NCBI GenBank assembly: GCA_015057165.1
Contig: SVEY01000009.1
Coordinates: forward strand, 1-50,247
DNA length: 50,247 nucleotides
Direction: 5' to 3'
DNA from: Lachnospiraceae bacterium
Lineage (GTDB): Bacteria > Bacillota > Clostridia > Lachnospirales > Lachnospiraceae
Shown piece by piece: positions 33,499 to 42,859 of this stretch. The position numbers and the translations under genes were made by a program. How positions within the stretch are numbered: the stretch's first letter is position 1; every line of letters starts with the position of its first letter. The notes under the pieces are model-generated. The model was given only the letters and a program-made list of their open reading frames with translations. It was not told where the DNA came from and made no database searches.

Positions 33499-35106
33499 TT
33501 GTTAATGAGATTTGTATTAAGGTATATGTCCGCATACAAAAAAGAGAGTATATTGGCACCATTATTCAAAATGCTAGAGGCAGTTTTTGAGTTATTGGTG
33601 CCTTTTGTTGTGGCGGCGATAATTGATAAGGGAATAGAATATGGTGATGTAGATTATATTCTAAGAATGGCATTTCTTATGATAGGTCTGGCACTTATTG
33701 GTGTGACATCAGCTCTTATGGCTCAGTATTTTGCTGCCAAGACAGCGACTGGTGTATCCATGGCTTTGAGAAAAGATCTTGATGAAACAATTCTTAATAT
33801 GGATAAATCAAGGTATCGAAAGATAGGAAAATCAACCCTCCTTACAAGAATGACAAGTGATGTGCTAAAGCTTCAAAATGCAATAAATATGTTCCTTCGT
33901 TTGTTCTTAAGGTCTCCTTTTATTGTTATAGGTGCATTTATTATGTCTGTGATAATAGACGGATCAATGTCTCTAATAATAGGTGGAATAATAGTTGTTC
34001 TTGCAATTGTTGTGTATATGGTTATGAGAATAACTCTTCCGAGAATAAACAATGTACAAGAGAAGTTTGATGAGCTTAATGTTAAGATTAAGCAAAACTA
34101 TAGTGGTGCTAAAGTAGTAAGAGGTTTTGTTATTCAAAATCATGAGAAGAAGAGCTTTAGTGAACATCTAAATAGGATATATGCAAATCAAATACATGTG
34201 GGAAGATTATCTAATATTCTTAATCCTCTTACCTTCGCACTTGTTAACTTCGGGGTTATTCTTATTCTGTATTTTGGTGGTGAAAAGGTTGACACAGGTA
34301 GTTTGTCTAATGGGGAAGTAGTAGCACTTCTTAACTACATGTCACAGGTGCTTGTTGAACTTGTCAAACTGGCAAACCTTATTGTTCTAATTATGAACGG
34401 AATACCAAGTGCAAGAAGGCTTGAAGAAGTAATAGATCATACAGAAGATGTTGCAGTAGATGATGCACCTATTGTTGTATCTACAAGAGAGATTGTAGAG
34501 AAAGAACTAAGTAAAATTAATAAGGGAGAAAAAGTAGGCGTTATTGGGCCTACTGGATCAGGAAAGAGCTTGCTTCTTAGCTTATATATGGAAAATGTTA
34601 CAGATAAAGAAAAGGTAGGCTATGTACCACAGGAGGATAACTTCTTTAGTGGAACAATTGCCGAAAATATACTCCTAAAGGAGTATGCAAATGAAGATTT
34701 AGACTATTCACTTAATATGAGTTGTTTTCAGGAAGTTGTGGATATTAAAGGTGGTGTGAATGAGAAACTAAATAAAAATGCAGGTAATCTGTCTACAGGG
34801 CAGAAAAAGAGACTGGCTCTCACAAGAGCAATTAATAAAAAACCTGACTTGCTTTTAATGGATGATGTTACAAATCCACTGGATATGATAACAGAAAAGC
34901 AGGTCCTTGATAATGTTCTACAATCTGATATGTCAGTTGTCATTGCGTCGCAGAAACCAAGTGCAGTAATGAGAAGTGATAGAATAATTGTTATTGATAA
35001 TGGAAAACTCCTAGACGTTGGAACACATAGTGAGCTATTAGAAAGATGTCCTTTGTATTCTCGGATGTATTATGCTCAGTTCCCAGAAAGGAGTAGCTAT
35101 GCTTAG
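33499..35106 (+). CDS. ABC exporter half-transporter with degenerate ATPase site
   Basis: 535 residues: six membrane segments (about residues 20-290), then an ATPase domain. Walker A GPTGSGKS (about 348-355), Q-loop YVPQ and signature NLSTGQ are intact. Walker B reads LLLMDDVT, with Asp in place of the catalytic Glu, and the switch His is replaced in VIASQKPS. This marks it as the non-catalytic half of a heterodimer. The partner gene overlaps its end by 8 bp. The start may be TTG 33499 (5 bases after AAGGGA) or ATG 33505. The substrate is unknown. Confidence 0.85.
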   Translation: MLMRFVLRYMSAYKKESILAPLFKMLEAVFELLVPFVVAAIIDKGIEYGDVDYILRMAFLMIGLALIGVTSALMAQYFAAKTATGVSMALRKDLDETILNMDKSRYRKIGKSTLLTRMTSDVLKLQNAINMFLRLFLRSPFIVIGAFIMSVIIDGSMSLIIGGIIVVLAIVVYMVMRITLPRINNVQEKFDELNVKIKQNYSGAKVVRGFVIQNHEKKSFSEHLNRIYANQIHVGRLSNILNPLTFALVNFGVILILYFGGEKVDTGSLSNGEVVALLNYMSQVLVELVKLANLIVLIMNGIPSARRLEEVIDHTEDVAVDDAPIVVSTREIVEKELSKINKGEKVGVIGPTGSGKSLLLSLYMENVTDKEKVGYVPQEDNFFSGTIAENILLKEYANEDLDYSLNMSCFQEVVDIKGGVNEKLNKNAGNLSTGQKKRLALTRAINKKPDLLLMDDVTNPLDMITEKQVLDNVLQSDMSVVIASQKPSAVMRSDRIIVIDNGKLLDVGTHSELLERCPLYSRMYYAQFPERSSYA

Positions 35107-36808
35107 ACGACTTTTTAGGGATTATAGAAGATATATCCTTTTATTTGTAATATCCATGATTTGTGCACTTGTTTCTACGGGACTTGCACTTCTTGTACCT
35201 GTTCTTATGGGTCAGGGAATGGATATGATAATAGGTATTAATAAAGTTGATTTTGATGGTCTAATTCTTGTAATAAAAGAGATGGCTTTAGCTATTGTTA
35301 TAAGCTCCATTTTTCTCTGGATTATGAATGGGATAAATAACAGGATTGTGTATGGTATATCTACTGACCTTCGAAAAAGAGCTTTTTCTAGTTTTGTTGA
35401 TGCAGAATACAAGGTCATAGATTCTCATTCAGAAGGAGACATAGTAAGCAGGATAATTGTTGATTGTGATGGTATTAGCGAAGGACTTTTGCTTGGTTTT
35501 AATCAGTTCTTTGTGGGCATTGTTACAATTCTAATAACGTTTTATTTTATGCTTAGTATAAGCCTATATCTTGCAATCGCTGTTCTAGTTCTAACACCAA
35601 TGTCTTTGTTAGTTGCAAGATTTATATCTAAGAAATGTAATACTTATTTTGCGTCACAGGCAAAGGCGAGAGGAGAACTTACAGAGCTTTCGTCTGATAT
35701 TATTTCAATGAAGCAGATTATAAATGATGAAGAAGCTGAAGGATATTTTGTTGATAAGTTTTGTGAGAAGAATGAAGAAAATGAAAGGGTTTCAAGAAAA
35801 GCTATTTTCTATTCTTCTTTAACAAATCCGCTTACTAGGCTTGTAAATGCAATATGTTATGCGGCAGTAACTTTTGGAGGAGGTTATCTTGCAATAAAGG
35901 GAAATATAACGATTGGTGGCTTGACTAGTTTTTTGGCTTACGCAAGTCAATTTGCAAAACCTTTTAATGACATTTCTTCTGTTGTAACTGAACTACAGAA
36001 TTCTTTCGTATGTATTGATAGAATATATGAACTAATTGATTACAAATCAGAACATATAGAAGAAGATACAAGAAATGATGAGAAAGAGATTGGCTCTGAG
36101 GTAGTATTTAATCATGTGGCCTTTGGCTATGATGATAAGAAGATTATTGATGATATAACATTTAAAGTCCCTAAAGGGCAGAAGATGGGTATAGTCGGTC
36201 CTACGGGGTGTGGAAAGACAACTATAATAAAACTTCTGTTAAAATACTATGATTATTGGGAAGGGGAAATCCTTCTAGGAGGCGTCAATATAAGAGACTT
36301 ATCAGTTGATAAAGTGCGCGGTATGATGGGGCTTATGTTGCAAGAGACATTTCTTGTATCAGGAACTATTATGGATAACATTTGTATGGGTAATACAACT
36401 GCAAGTTATGAAGATGTTGTAAAGGCAGCTAAGGAGTGTAATGCCCATGAATTTATTATGAGTCTTCCTGAGGGATATAATACTAAAGTAAAAGAAGGCA
36501 ATCTGTCAGAAGGACAGAGACAGCTGATTTGTATTACAAGATTAATGCTTAGGGATTCTCAAATCATATTGCTTGATGAAGCAACATCTTCTATTGACAT
36601 CCTTAATGAACAGATGATCCAGGAAGCTTTTCGTAAGATTATGAAGAATAAGACGACTATTGTTGTTGCACATAGGCTTTCTACAATAATGGATTCAGAC
36701 ATAATACTAGTCGTTAAAGATGGAAGAATAGAAGAAATTGGCAAGCACCATGAACTTTTATCTAACAAAGGGTTCTATTATAAGTTGTATGAAAGTCAGA
36801 AACGCTAG
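35099..36808 (+). CDS. ABC exporter half-transporter, catalytic partner
   Basis: 569 residues from ATG 35099 (AAAGGAG 6 bases upstream; the longer frame from 35072 lies inside the previous gene). Six membrane segments are followed by a canonical ATPase domain: GPTGCGKT (about 367), LMLQET Q-loop, NLSEGQRQL signature, ILLDEATSSID with catalytic Glu, and VVAHRLST with switch His. With the upstream half it should form a heterodimeric multidrug- or lipid-type exporter. The pair is probably co-transcribed with the upstream lipoprotein gene. Confidence 0.88.
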   Translation: MLRRLFRDYRRYILLFVISMICALVSTGLALLVPVLMGQGMDMIIGINKVDFDGLILVIKEMALAIVISSIFLWIMNGINNRIVYGISTDLRKRAFSSFVDAEYKVIDSHSEGDIVSRIIVDCDGISEGLLLGFNQFFVGIVTILITFYFMLSISLYLAIAVLVLTPMSLLVARFISKKCNTYFASQAKARGELTELSSDIISMKQIINDEEAEGYFVDKFCEKNEENERVSRKAIFYSSLTNPLTRLVNAICYAAVTFGGGYLAIKGNITIGGLTSFLAYASQFAKPFNDISSVVTELQNSFVCIDRIYELIDYKSEHIEEDTRNDEKEIGSEVVFNHVAFGYDDKKIIDDITFKVPKGQKMGIVGPTGCGKTTIIKLLLKYYDYWEGEILLGGVNIRDLSVDKVRGMMGLMLQETFLVSGTIMDNICMGNTTASYEDVVKAAKECNAHEFIMSLPEGYNTKVKEGNLSEGQRQLICITRLMLRDSQIILLDEATSSIDILNEQMIQEAFRKIMKNKTTIVVAHRLSTIMDSDIILVVKDGRIEEIGKHHELLSNKGFYYKLYESQKR

Positions 36809-36864
36809 TGCAATTTTTAGTATACTTTACTTGATTTTTATGATTGTTTCGTAGTTTATGTATA

Positions 36865-36892
36865 TTTACAAGGCTACTTTTTGTGATATAAT
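36865..36892 (+). promoter_or_regulatory. murA promoter
   Basis: TTTACA (36865-36870), 16-base spacer and TATAAT (36887-36892), about 45 bases before the murA ATG. Confidence 0.6.
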
Positions 36893-36937
36893 CTTATTGA
36901 TTGCGTTTTGCAGTTGATTTTGAAGAGGGATTTGTTT

Positions 36938-38230
36938 ATGGAACAATATGTTATAAAAGGTGGAAAGCCGTTAAAAGGTGAAGTTGAGATAGGTGGAGCA
37001 AAGAATGCAGCACTTGCCATTATTGCAGCAGCTATCATGACAGACGATACAGTTGTTATAGATAATCTTCCTGATGTTCGTGATGTAAATGTAATGATTG
37101 GCGCCATGGAAGATATAGGTGTTCATATAGAAAGAATTGACAGACATACTATTAAAGTGAATGCTACAACAATTGGACGACTAAGCGTTGATTATGAATA
37201 TATTAAGAAAATAAGAGCTTCATATTATTTGCTAGGAGCGTTGCTTGGTAAGTATAAGAAGGCTGAAGTTGCTCTTCCTGGTGGATGTGATATAGGAAGC
37301 AGACCGATAGATCTTCATGTAAAAGGATTTAAAAGTCTTGGTGCAGAAGTTGATCTAAGTTATGGTCTTATATCAGTTAATACTAAGAGATTAATTGGTA
37401 ATCATATATATATGGACAAAGTGTCTGTAGGTGCAACAATTAATATTATGATGGCGGCAACACTTGCAGAAGGCAAGACCATCATTGAAAATGCTGCAAA
37501 AGAGCCTCATGTAGTTGATGTGGCCAACTTTTTAAATAGTATGGGCGCTAATATTCGCGGTGCCGGAACTGATGTAATAAGAATTAATGGCGTTAACAGG
37601 CTTCATGGAACAGAGTATTCTGTAATACCAGATCAGATAGAGGCTGGAACATTTATGTTTGCAGCAGCAACAACTAGGGGCGACATCTTAGTTAAGAATG
37701 TTATTCCTAAGCACTTAGAAGCTACATCAGCAAAGCTTATTGATGCTGGATGTCAGGTTATTGAATACGATGATGCAGTTAGAGTTATATGTAATAATAA
37801 ACTGGTATCTACACAGGTAACTACACTTCCTTATCCAGGATTTCCTACTGATATGCAACCACAGATGACAGTTGTATTGGCGCTTGCAGAAGGAACAAGT
37901 ACAGTTAATGAGTCCATATTTGAGAATAGATTCAAATATGTTGATGAACTTGCAAGAATGGGAGCTAACATCCAAGTTGAAGGTAATGTAGCAATTATTC
38001 GTGGCGTCGAGAAATTTACAGGTGCCAGAGTCAGTGCGCCGGATCTTCGTGCGGGAGCAGCTCTTGTTATCGCCGGACTTGGTGCAGAGGGTGTTACAAT
38101 AGTTGATGACATTCATTATATCCAGAGAGGATATGAGAGATTTGAAGAGAAGTTAAGAGGAATTGGAGCAGTAATTGAGAAAACTGATTCTGAGAAGGAA
38201 ATCGAGAAATTCATTGTTAGAGTTTCGTAG
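36938..38230 (+). CDS. murA: UDP-N-acetylglucosamine 1-carboxyvinyltransferase
   Basis: First committed step of peptidoglycan synthesis: transfers enolpyruvate from PEP to UDP-GlcNAc in the cytoplasm. 430 residues. The N-terminal KGGKPLKGEVEIGGAKNAAL is typical. The fosfomycin-sensitive active-site Cys117 is present in LPGGCDIGSRPIDLH. TYPE blocks PYPGFPTDMQPQ and DLRAGAALVIAGL are intact. An earlier in-frame ATG (36908) has no ribosome site, while GAGGGA precedes 36938. A strong terminator follows. Confidence 0.96.
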   Translation: MEQYVIKGGKPLKGEVEIGGAKNAALAIIAAAIMTDDTVVIDNLPDVRDVNVMIGAMEDIGVHIERIDRHTIKVNATTIGRLSVDYEYIKKIRASYYLLGALLGKYKKAEVALPGGCDIGSRPIDLHVKGFKSLGAEVDLSYGLISVNTKRLIGNHIYMDKVSVGATINIMMAATLAEGKTIIENAAKEPHVVDVANFLNSMGANIRGAGTDVIRINGVNRLHGTEYSVIPDQIEAGTFMFAAATTRGDILVKNVIPKHLEATSAKLIDAGCQVIEYDDAVRVICNNKLVSTQVTTLPYPGFPTDMQPQMTVVLALAEGTSTVNESIFENRFKYVDELARMGANIQVEGNVAIIRGVEKFTGARVSAPDLRAGAALVIAGLGAEGVTIVDDIHYIQRGYERFEEKLRGIGAVIEKTDSEKEIEKFIVRVS

Positions 38231-38254
38231 ATTCGTGTATTTTACATAAAATAT

Positions 38255-38282
38255 AGGGCTTACAACTTATGTTGTAAGCCCT
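38255..38282. terminator. bidirectional terminator after murA
   Basis: Perfect 12-bp stem AGGGCTTACAAC / GTTGTAAGCCCT with a TTAT loop, followed by TTTG on the plus strand and A-rich upstream. It lies between convergent murA and the HD-GYP gene. Confidence 0.85.
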
Positions 38283-38304
38283 TTGTTATATGCTGATTAA
38301 ATAA

Positions 38305-39453
38305 TTAAAGAATAGATGTGATTGATATATCTGTCTCTCTACTTAAGTCAACCATTTCATTATCGTCTACCTGAACAATAGGTCTAGATAAGCGACTTTT
38401 GTTAATATATACAATTTTACCGCTTCTACCATCTGATAGCATAACCATACTATTCTGATAGGCATTAGCAATTCTTTCTAAGAATGTAAGGATGTATTTT
38501 GTGTTATATTTTTTTAGTCCATCCTCTTCAAACGCAGCAATTACCTGAAATGCGCATTTTGGAGTTCTGTAACTTCTAGCAGAAGTCATGGCATCGTATA
38601 CGTCTGCAATTGCAATAATAGAGGCGAAATCGGATATTTCATCTGCTTCTAATCCTCGAGGATATCCACTACCATCACTTCTTTCGTGATGTTGTAGTGC
38701 AGCAAATTGTATATCGCTATTGAAGCCGGCTTTTTTAAGAAGCTTACTTCCCTTAAGAGCATGAGATTTGATTAATTCAAATTCTTCATCAGTTAATTTG
38801 CCGGTTTTATTAAGAATCTCGCTAGGAATTTCAGCTTTACCGATATCATGTAGTAGACCAGCAATTGTAAGTTCATTAAGCTGTTCTCTTGACAATTTAA
38901 GCCACTTTCCTATGGCACGAGATATTAAAGCTACGTTAATTGAGTGTGCATATACGCTGTCATCAATTGATTTCATACAATGAAGCAAATCGAACATCTG
39001 GATGCTTGTCTTTGATGCAAAAAGAGATTCGGCATTTTTAATAAGTGTTTCTTCAGAAATATTGCCATCACCGAAGATAATAGTATCAAATGTCTCTTCT
39101 AAAGCAGCCATATTCTCAGAATAACTTAACTGGAAGTCCTGGAATTCCTGATTGCTTTGAAGTCTACTTGTGTATGACATAGACTCTCTTATTTGAGAGG
39201 GTTCTTTCTTAGGTTCTTCCTTTGGCTCTTCTTTCTTTGGTGGCAGAACATCTTCTAATTCTAAAGGCTTAGCGGGTTCGTCATTGAAACCATCTTCTAC
39301 AACAACTTCTTCTATCTTGTAGAATGAAAGTCGAGCGATAAGCTTTGAATCTAATTCAGTTCCAACCTTTGCAATGGTCTGTCCTCTTTTAGTTACTATA
39401 GCCTTTTCAACTACCATTCCTGGTTTTAGTTTTTTGACTTCAAGTTTTGCCAT
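38305..39453 (-). CDS. HD-GYP domain protein (probable cyclic-di-GMP phosphodiesterase)
   Basis: 382 residues. The N-terminal 60 residues form a small beta domain common in Lachnospiraceae HD-GYP proteins, followed by a Lys/Glu/Pro linker. The HD-GYP domain (about 165-320) has HSINVALIS, LLHDIGKAEIP, the HHERSDGSGYPRGL signature and ADVYDAMTS. All metal ligands look intact, so hydrolysis of cyclic-di-GMP or a related dinucleotide is likely. AGGAG precedes the ATG. On the minus strand a TTTACA (plus 39498-39503) could serve as its -35. It is divergent from metK. Confidence 0.88.
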   Translation of the reverse strand: MAKLEVKKLKPGMVVEKAIVTKRGQTIAKVGTELDSKLIARLSFYKIEEVVVEDGFNDEPAKPLELEDVLPPKKEEPKEEPKKEPSQIRESMSYTSRLQSNQEFQDFQLSYSENMAALEETFDTIIFGDGNISEETLIKNAESLFASKTSIQMFDLLHCMKSIDDSVYAHSINVALISRAIGKWLKLSREQLNELTIAGLLHDIGKAEIPSEILNKTGKLTDEEFELIKSHALKGSKLLKKAGFNSDIQFAALQHHERSDGSGYPRGLEADEISDFASIIAIADVYDAMTSARSYRTPKCAFQVIAAFEEDGLKKYNTKYILTFLERIANAYQNSMVMLSDGRSGKIVYINKSRLSRPIVQVDDNEMVDLSRETDISITSIL

Positions 39454-39608
39454 TATTCTTCTCCTGAAAAATCATATGTAGTGTTTTTTCTTATTTATGT
39501 AAACAATATATTGTGCATTTTTTGTGAACACCCAATAGTATTATAATCGTTACATATAGTTTTTGGCAATGATTTTTTATCAAAAAACTACATATTTATA
39601 TGTTTTTG
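39454..39608. other. AT-rich intergenic DNA between the HD-GYP gene and the metK promoter
   Basis: No gene seen. Together with the metK promoter and riboswitch it makes up the 372-bp gap at 39454-39825. It holds the likely leftward promoter of the HD-GYP gene and an imperfect inverted repeat (AGTTTTTG near 39557, CAAAAAACT near 39581). Confidence 0.5.
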
Positions 39609-39637
39609 TTGACAAAAATGGTTTTAGGGTGTATTGT
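39609..39637 (+). promoter_or_regulatory. metK promoter
   Basis: Perfect TTGACA (39609-39614), 17-base spacer, TATTGT (39632-39637). It lies directly upstream of the riboswitch. Confidence 0.8.
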
Positions 39638-39664
39638 TTAGCAAGAAAATGAATATTATAGCAT

Positions 39665-39800
39665 GATTCTTATTAAGAGTGGTGGAGATAGTATGGATCG
39701 ACGAAGCCACGGCAACCCCCTATAGGGAAGGTGCCAACCAAAGCGAGTTATCGAACAATGAGAATCTCTTTGTTCGGTCCGCTTTTAAGGCGGTTTTTTT
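39665..39800 (+). promoter_or_regulatory. SAM-I (S-box) riboswitch with intrinsic terminator
   Basis: The aptamer runs 39665-39766. P1 is GATTCTTATT paired with AATGAGAATC. The conserved AAGAGTGGTGGAGA, GACGAAGCCAC, CGGCAACC and GGTGCCAACC blocks match the SAM-I core, with P2 GTGG/CCAC and P3 CCCTATAGGG. The P2 internal part departs from the usual GGGACTGGCCC. The 3' strand of P1 can instead pair with downstream TCTCTTTGTTCG. A terminator hairpin (39779-39793, CCGCTT/AGGCGG) with seven T follows. Binding of SAM should stop transcription of metK. Confidence 0.9.
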
Positions 39801-39825
39801 ATGCTATGAAAGAAAGGATAATCAA

Positions 39826-41004
39826 ATGGAAAAATTATTATTTACATCAGAGTCAGTAACGGAAGGACATCCAGATAAAGTCTGTGATGCAGTTTCAGAT
39901 GCTATTTTAGATGCCTGTTATGAACAGGACCCTATGAGTAGAGTTGCTTGCGAGACAGCTTCTTGCACAGGCTTTGTGCTTGTTACAGGTGAGATTACAA
40001 CTAAAGCTAATCTTGATATTCCTAAGATTGTTAGAGATACTGTCCTTGAGATAGGATATGATGATGGAGCAAAAGGTCTTGATGGTAATTCTTGCGCTGT
40101 AATGGTGGCTCTTGATCAGCAATCAGCAGATATTGCAATGGGAGTAGATAAAGCTCTAGAAGCAAAAGAAGGATCTCTTACAGATGATCTTGATACAGGC
40201 GCTGGGGATCAGGGTATGATGTTTGGATATGCTTCTAATGAGACAGAAGATTATATGCCATATCCAATTGATCTGGCACATAAGCTTTCTCTTCAACTTA
40301 CCAAGGTAAGAAAAGACGGTACACTTCCTTATCTGAGACCAGATGGAAAGACACAGGTATCAGTAGAGTATGATGAAAACGGAAAGCCTAAGAGGTTAGA
40401 AGCTGTTGTATTATCAACTCAACATAGTGAGGATGTTACACAGGAGCAAATTCATAAAGACATTAAAAAATATGTATTTGAACCAATTATTCCAAAGGAA
40501 ATGATAGATGATAAGACAAAGTTTTTCATTAATCCAACAGGTCGTTTTGTAATTGGTGGACCTCATGGTGACGCAGGACTTACAGGACGTAAGATTATTG
40601 TAGATACATATGGTGGAATGGCTCGTCATGGTGGTGGAGCATTTTCTGGAAAAGACTGTACTAAGGTAGATAGATCTGCAGCTTATGCTGCAAGATATGT
40701 AGCTAAAAACATAGTTGCTGCAGGACTAGCTGATAAATGTGAAATCCAGTTGAGTTATGCTATTGGTGTTGCAGAGCCAACTTCCATTATGGTTGACACA
40801 TTTAACACAGGCAAGAAGTCAGATGAGGAGCTTGTTGAAATTGTAAGAAAGAATTTTGATTTGAGACCAGCTGGCATTATTAAAATGCTTGATCTTCGTC
40901 GTCCAATTTACAAGCAAACATCATCTTATGGTCATTTCGGACGTAGCGATTTAAATCTCCCATGGGAGAAGTTAGACAAGGTGGATGCACTTAAGAACGC
41001 ATAA
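39826..41004 (+). CDS. metK: S-adenosylmethionine synthetase
   Basis: Makes SAM from methionine and ATP. 392 residues from ATG 39826, which follows AAAGGA; the longer open frame from 39679 is riboswitch sequence. Motifs include [14 protein letters not shown] with the ATP-site His, the DDGAKGLD and DQQSADIA segments, [12 protein letters not shown] and [21 protein letters not shown], shown in part, which are the P-loop-like and metal-binding segments. Expression is controlled by the upstream SAM-I riboswitch. A histidine kinase gene begins 3 bp after the stop. Confidence 0.97.
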   Translation: MEKLLFTSESVTEGHPDKVCDAVSDAILDACYEQDPMSRVACETASCTGFVLVTGEITTKANLDIPKIVRDTVLEIGYDDGAKGLDGNSCAVMVALDQQSADIAMGVDKALEAKEGSLTDDLDTGAGDQGMMFGYASNETEDYMPYPIDLAHKLSLQLTKVRKDGTLPYLRPDGKTQVSVEYDENGKPKRLEAVVLSTQHSEDVTQEQIHKDIKKYVFEPIIPKEMIDDKTKFFINPTGRFVIGGPHGDAGLTGRKIIVDTYGGMARHGGGAFSGKDCTKVDRSAAYAARYVAKNIVAAGLADKCEIQLSYAIGVAEPTSIMVDTFNTGKKSDEELVEIVRKNFDLRPAGIIKMLDLRRPIYKQTSSYGHFGRSDLNLPWEKLDKVDALKNA

Positions 41005-41007
41005 TAT

Positions 41008-42096
41008 ATGAAGATTAGAACAAGACTAGTTTTAGCATTTTGTATAATCATATTTGTACCAATATTAATAGTATTTACTGCCTATATGTTGCTGGGATTC
41101 TCTAACTTTACCAGTGAGACCATGCTTCGACTCAAAGAGAATCTTAGTGGCTTGTCAGTAGATGCAATAGCTTCTGGTGCCCTAATACTAATTCTTACTG
41201 CTACAATTCTAATTCTTTGGATTTATAAAGGAATTGTGCCTAATATAAGAAAGTTAACAAAAGCAGCTCATTGTATTAAGGAAGGCGATTTAGAATTTAA
41301 CATTTCTGGAAATGGCGTTGACGAATTAAGTGAATTGTGTGATACATTTGAAGAAATGAGAATTCGTCTTAAAACCAGTGCTGAGCAGAGACTAGAGGAT
41401 GAAAATGAGCAGAAAATGCTTATATCTAATATAGCGCATGACTTGAAGACACCAATTACTGCAATTAAAGGTTATTCAGAAGGATTGCTAGATGGTGTGG
41501 CAAATAATTCCAAGAAGCAGGAAGAATACGTTCAAACAATTCTTAATAAAGCAATCGAGATGGATAATCTCATAAATGAGCTGACATTGTATAGCAATCT
41601 GGATACAAGTAGGATTCCTTATAATTTTCAGAAAATCAATATTTCAGATTATTTTCAGGACTGTACATGCGATATTAGCATGGATTTATCCCACAAAAAC
41701 ATAAAATTGATATATACTAATTATCTTGATCCTGATGTGGTCTGTATAGCAGATCCAGAGCAATTAGCGAGAGTTGTTAATAATATTGTTAATAATTCTG
41801 TGAAATACCGTGGAGAGAAAGATCCTAAGATTGTTTTTTCTTTACATGATGCAGGTGACTTTGTTCAGATAGATATTAAGGATAATGGAATAGGTATTCC
41901 GAAAGAAGATTTGCCATATATATTTGATAGAATGTATCGAGGTGACCAGTCAAGGAATACCTCTGCAGGAGGTAGTGGAATAGGACTTTCTATTGTAAAA
42001 AGGATTGTAGAAGATCATGAAGGTAAGATATGGGCCTCTAGTAATGTTGGAAAGGGTACAACCATGAGCTTTGTGCTAAAAAAGTACAAGCAGTGA
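41008..42096 (+). CDS. membrane sensor histidine kinase
   Basis: 362 residues. Two membrane segments (about 5-30 and 54-75) with a very short outside loop, then a HAMP linker (IRKLTKAAHCIKEGDLEF). The phosphoacceptor His144 is in SNIAHDLKTPITAIKGYS. The ATPase domain has NNIVNNSVKYR (N box), DNGIGIPKEDLPYIF (G1) and GGSGIGLSIVKRI (G2). The small sensor loop suggests that it senses the membrane or an intramembrane partner. The ATG begins 3 bp after the metK stop and has no visible ribosome site, so translation may be coupled. The response regulator gene follows after 17 bp. Confidence 0.88.
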   Translation: MKIRTRLVLAFCIIIFVPILIVFTAYMLLGFSNFTSETMLRLKENLSGLSVDAIASGALILILTATILILWIYKGIVPNIRKLTKAAHCIKEGDLEFNISGNGVDELSELCDTFEEMRIRLKTSAEQRLEDENEQKMLISNIAHDLKTPITAIKGYSEGLLDGVANNSKKQEEYVQTILNKAIEMDNLINELTLYSNLDTSRIPYNFQKINISDYFQDCTCDISMDLSHKNIKLIYTNYLDPDVVCIADPEQLARVVNNIVNNSVKYRGEKDPKIVFSLHDAGDFVQIDIKDNGIGIPKEDLPYIFDRMYRGDQSRNTSAGGSGIGLSIVKRIVEDHEGKIWASSNVGKGTTMSFVLKKYKQ

Positions 42097-42113
42097 TGAG
42101 ATAGGGGAGTTAT

Positions 42114-42806
42114 ATGCAAAGAATATTAATTGTTGAAGATGATGAAGCCATCGCTCAATTAGAAAAGGATTATTTGGAAGTAAATAATTATGAGGTTACA
42201 GTAGAAAATAACGGAGAAGTTGGCTTAAAACGTGCAATAGAAGGCGACTATGATTTATTTATTCTAGATTTAATGTTACCCCAAATGGACGGTTTTGAGG
42301 TGTGTCAGAAGATTAGAGAGGTGAAGAACACACCGATTCTTCTTGTCTCAGCAAAAAAGGACGATATTGATAAGATACGTGGTCTGGGATTAGGTGCAGA
42401 TGATTATATTACAAAGCCTTTCTCGCCAGGAGAATTAGTCGCTAGAGTTAAAGCTCATATGAGCAGATTTGAAAGATTAGTAGGAAGTAACGCACCAGGC
42501 AAGAAGAATGTAATTGAAATACGTGGACTTAGGATAGATACTGACAGCAGAATAGTATCTGTAAATGGAGAGGATGTGCAACTTTCATCGAAGGAATTCG
42601 AACTACTGTTATTTCTAGTGGAGAATCCTAATCGCGTAATATCTAAAGAAGAATTGTTTCAGGCAATATGGGGACAAGCTTCCTTCGGTGATGCCAAAAC
42701 TGTTACTGTACACATCAAAAAGGTTCGAGAGAAAATCGAAATTGATTCTTCAAAGCCTCAATACATAGAGACAATCTGGGGGATAGGATATCGGTTTAGA
42801 GTATAA
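42114..42806 (+). CDS. OmpR/PhoB-family response regulator
   Basis: 230 residues. The receiver domain has acidic pocket EDDE (8-11), phosphoacceptor Asp52 in LFILDLMLPQMDG, and the SAKK lysine. The C-terminal winged helix carries LSSKEFELLLFLVENPNRVISKEEL, shown in part, and VTVHIKKVREKIE. AGGGGAG precedes the ATG. It should be phosphorylated by the kinase just upstream. The target genes are not evident from the window. Confidence 0.92.
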   Translation: MQRILIVEDDEAIAQLEKDYLEVNNYEVTVENNGEVGLKRAIEGDYDLFILDLMLPQMDGFEVCQKIREVKNTPILLVSAKKDDIDKIRGLGLGADDYITKPFSPGELVARVKAHMSRFERLVGSNAPGKKNVIEIRGLRIDTDSRIVSVNGEDVQLSSKEFELLLFLVENPNRVISKEELFQAIWGQASFGDAKTVTVHIKKVREKIEIDSSKPQYIETIWGIGYRFRV

Positions 42807-42859
42807 CAACAGCTTTTTGATGATTTATTAAATGTAAATATAATTATAAGAGAATTGTT

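Noticed and set aside
39679-39825. N-terminal extension of MetK
   Set aside because: The open frame crosses the SAM-I aptamer and terminator; the family N-terminus begins at ATG 39826 with its own ribosome site.
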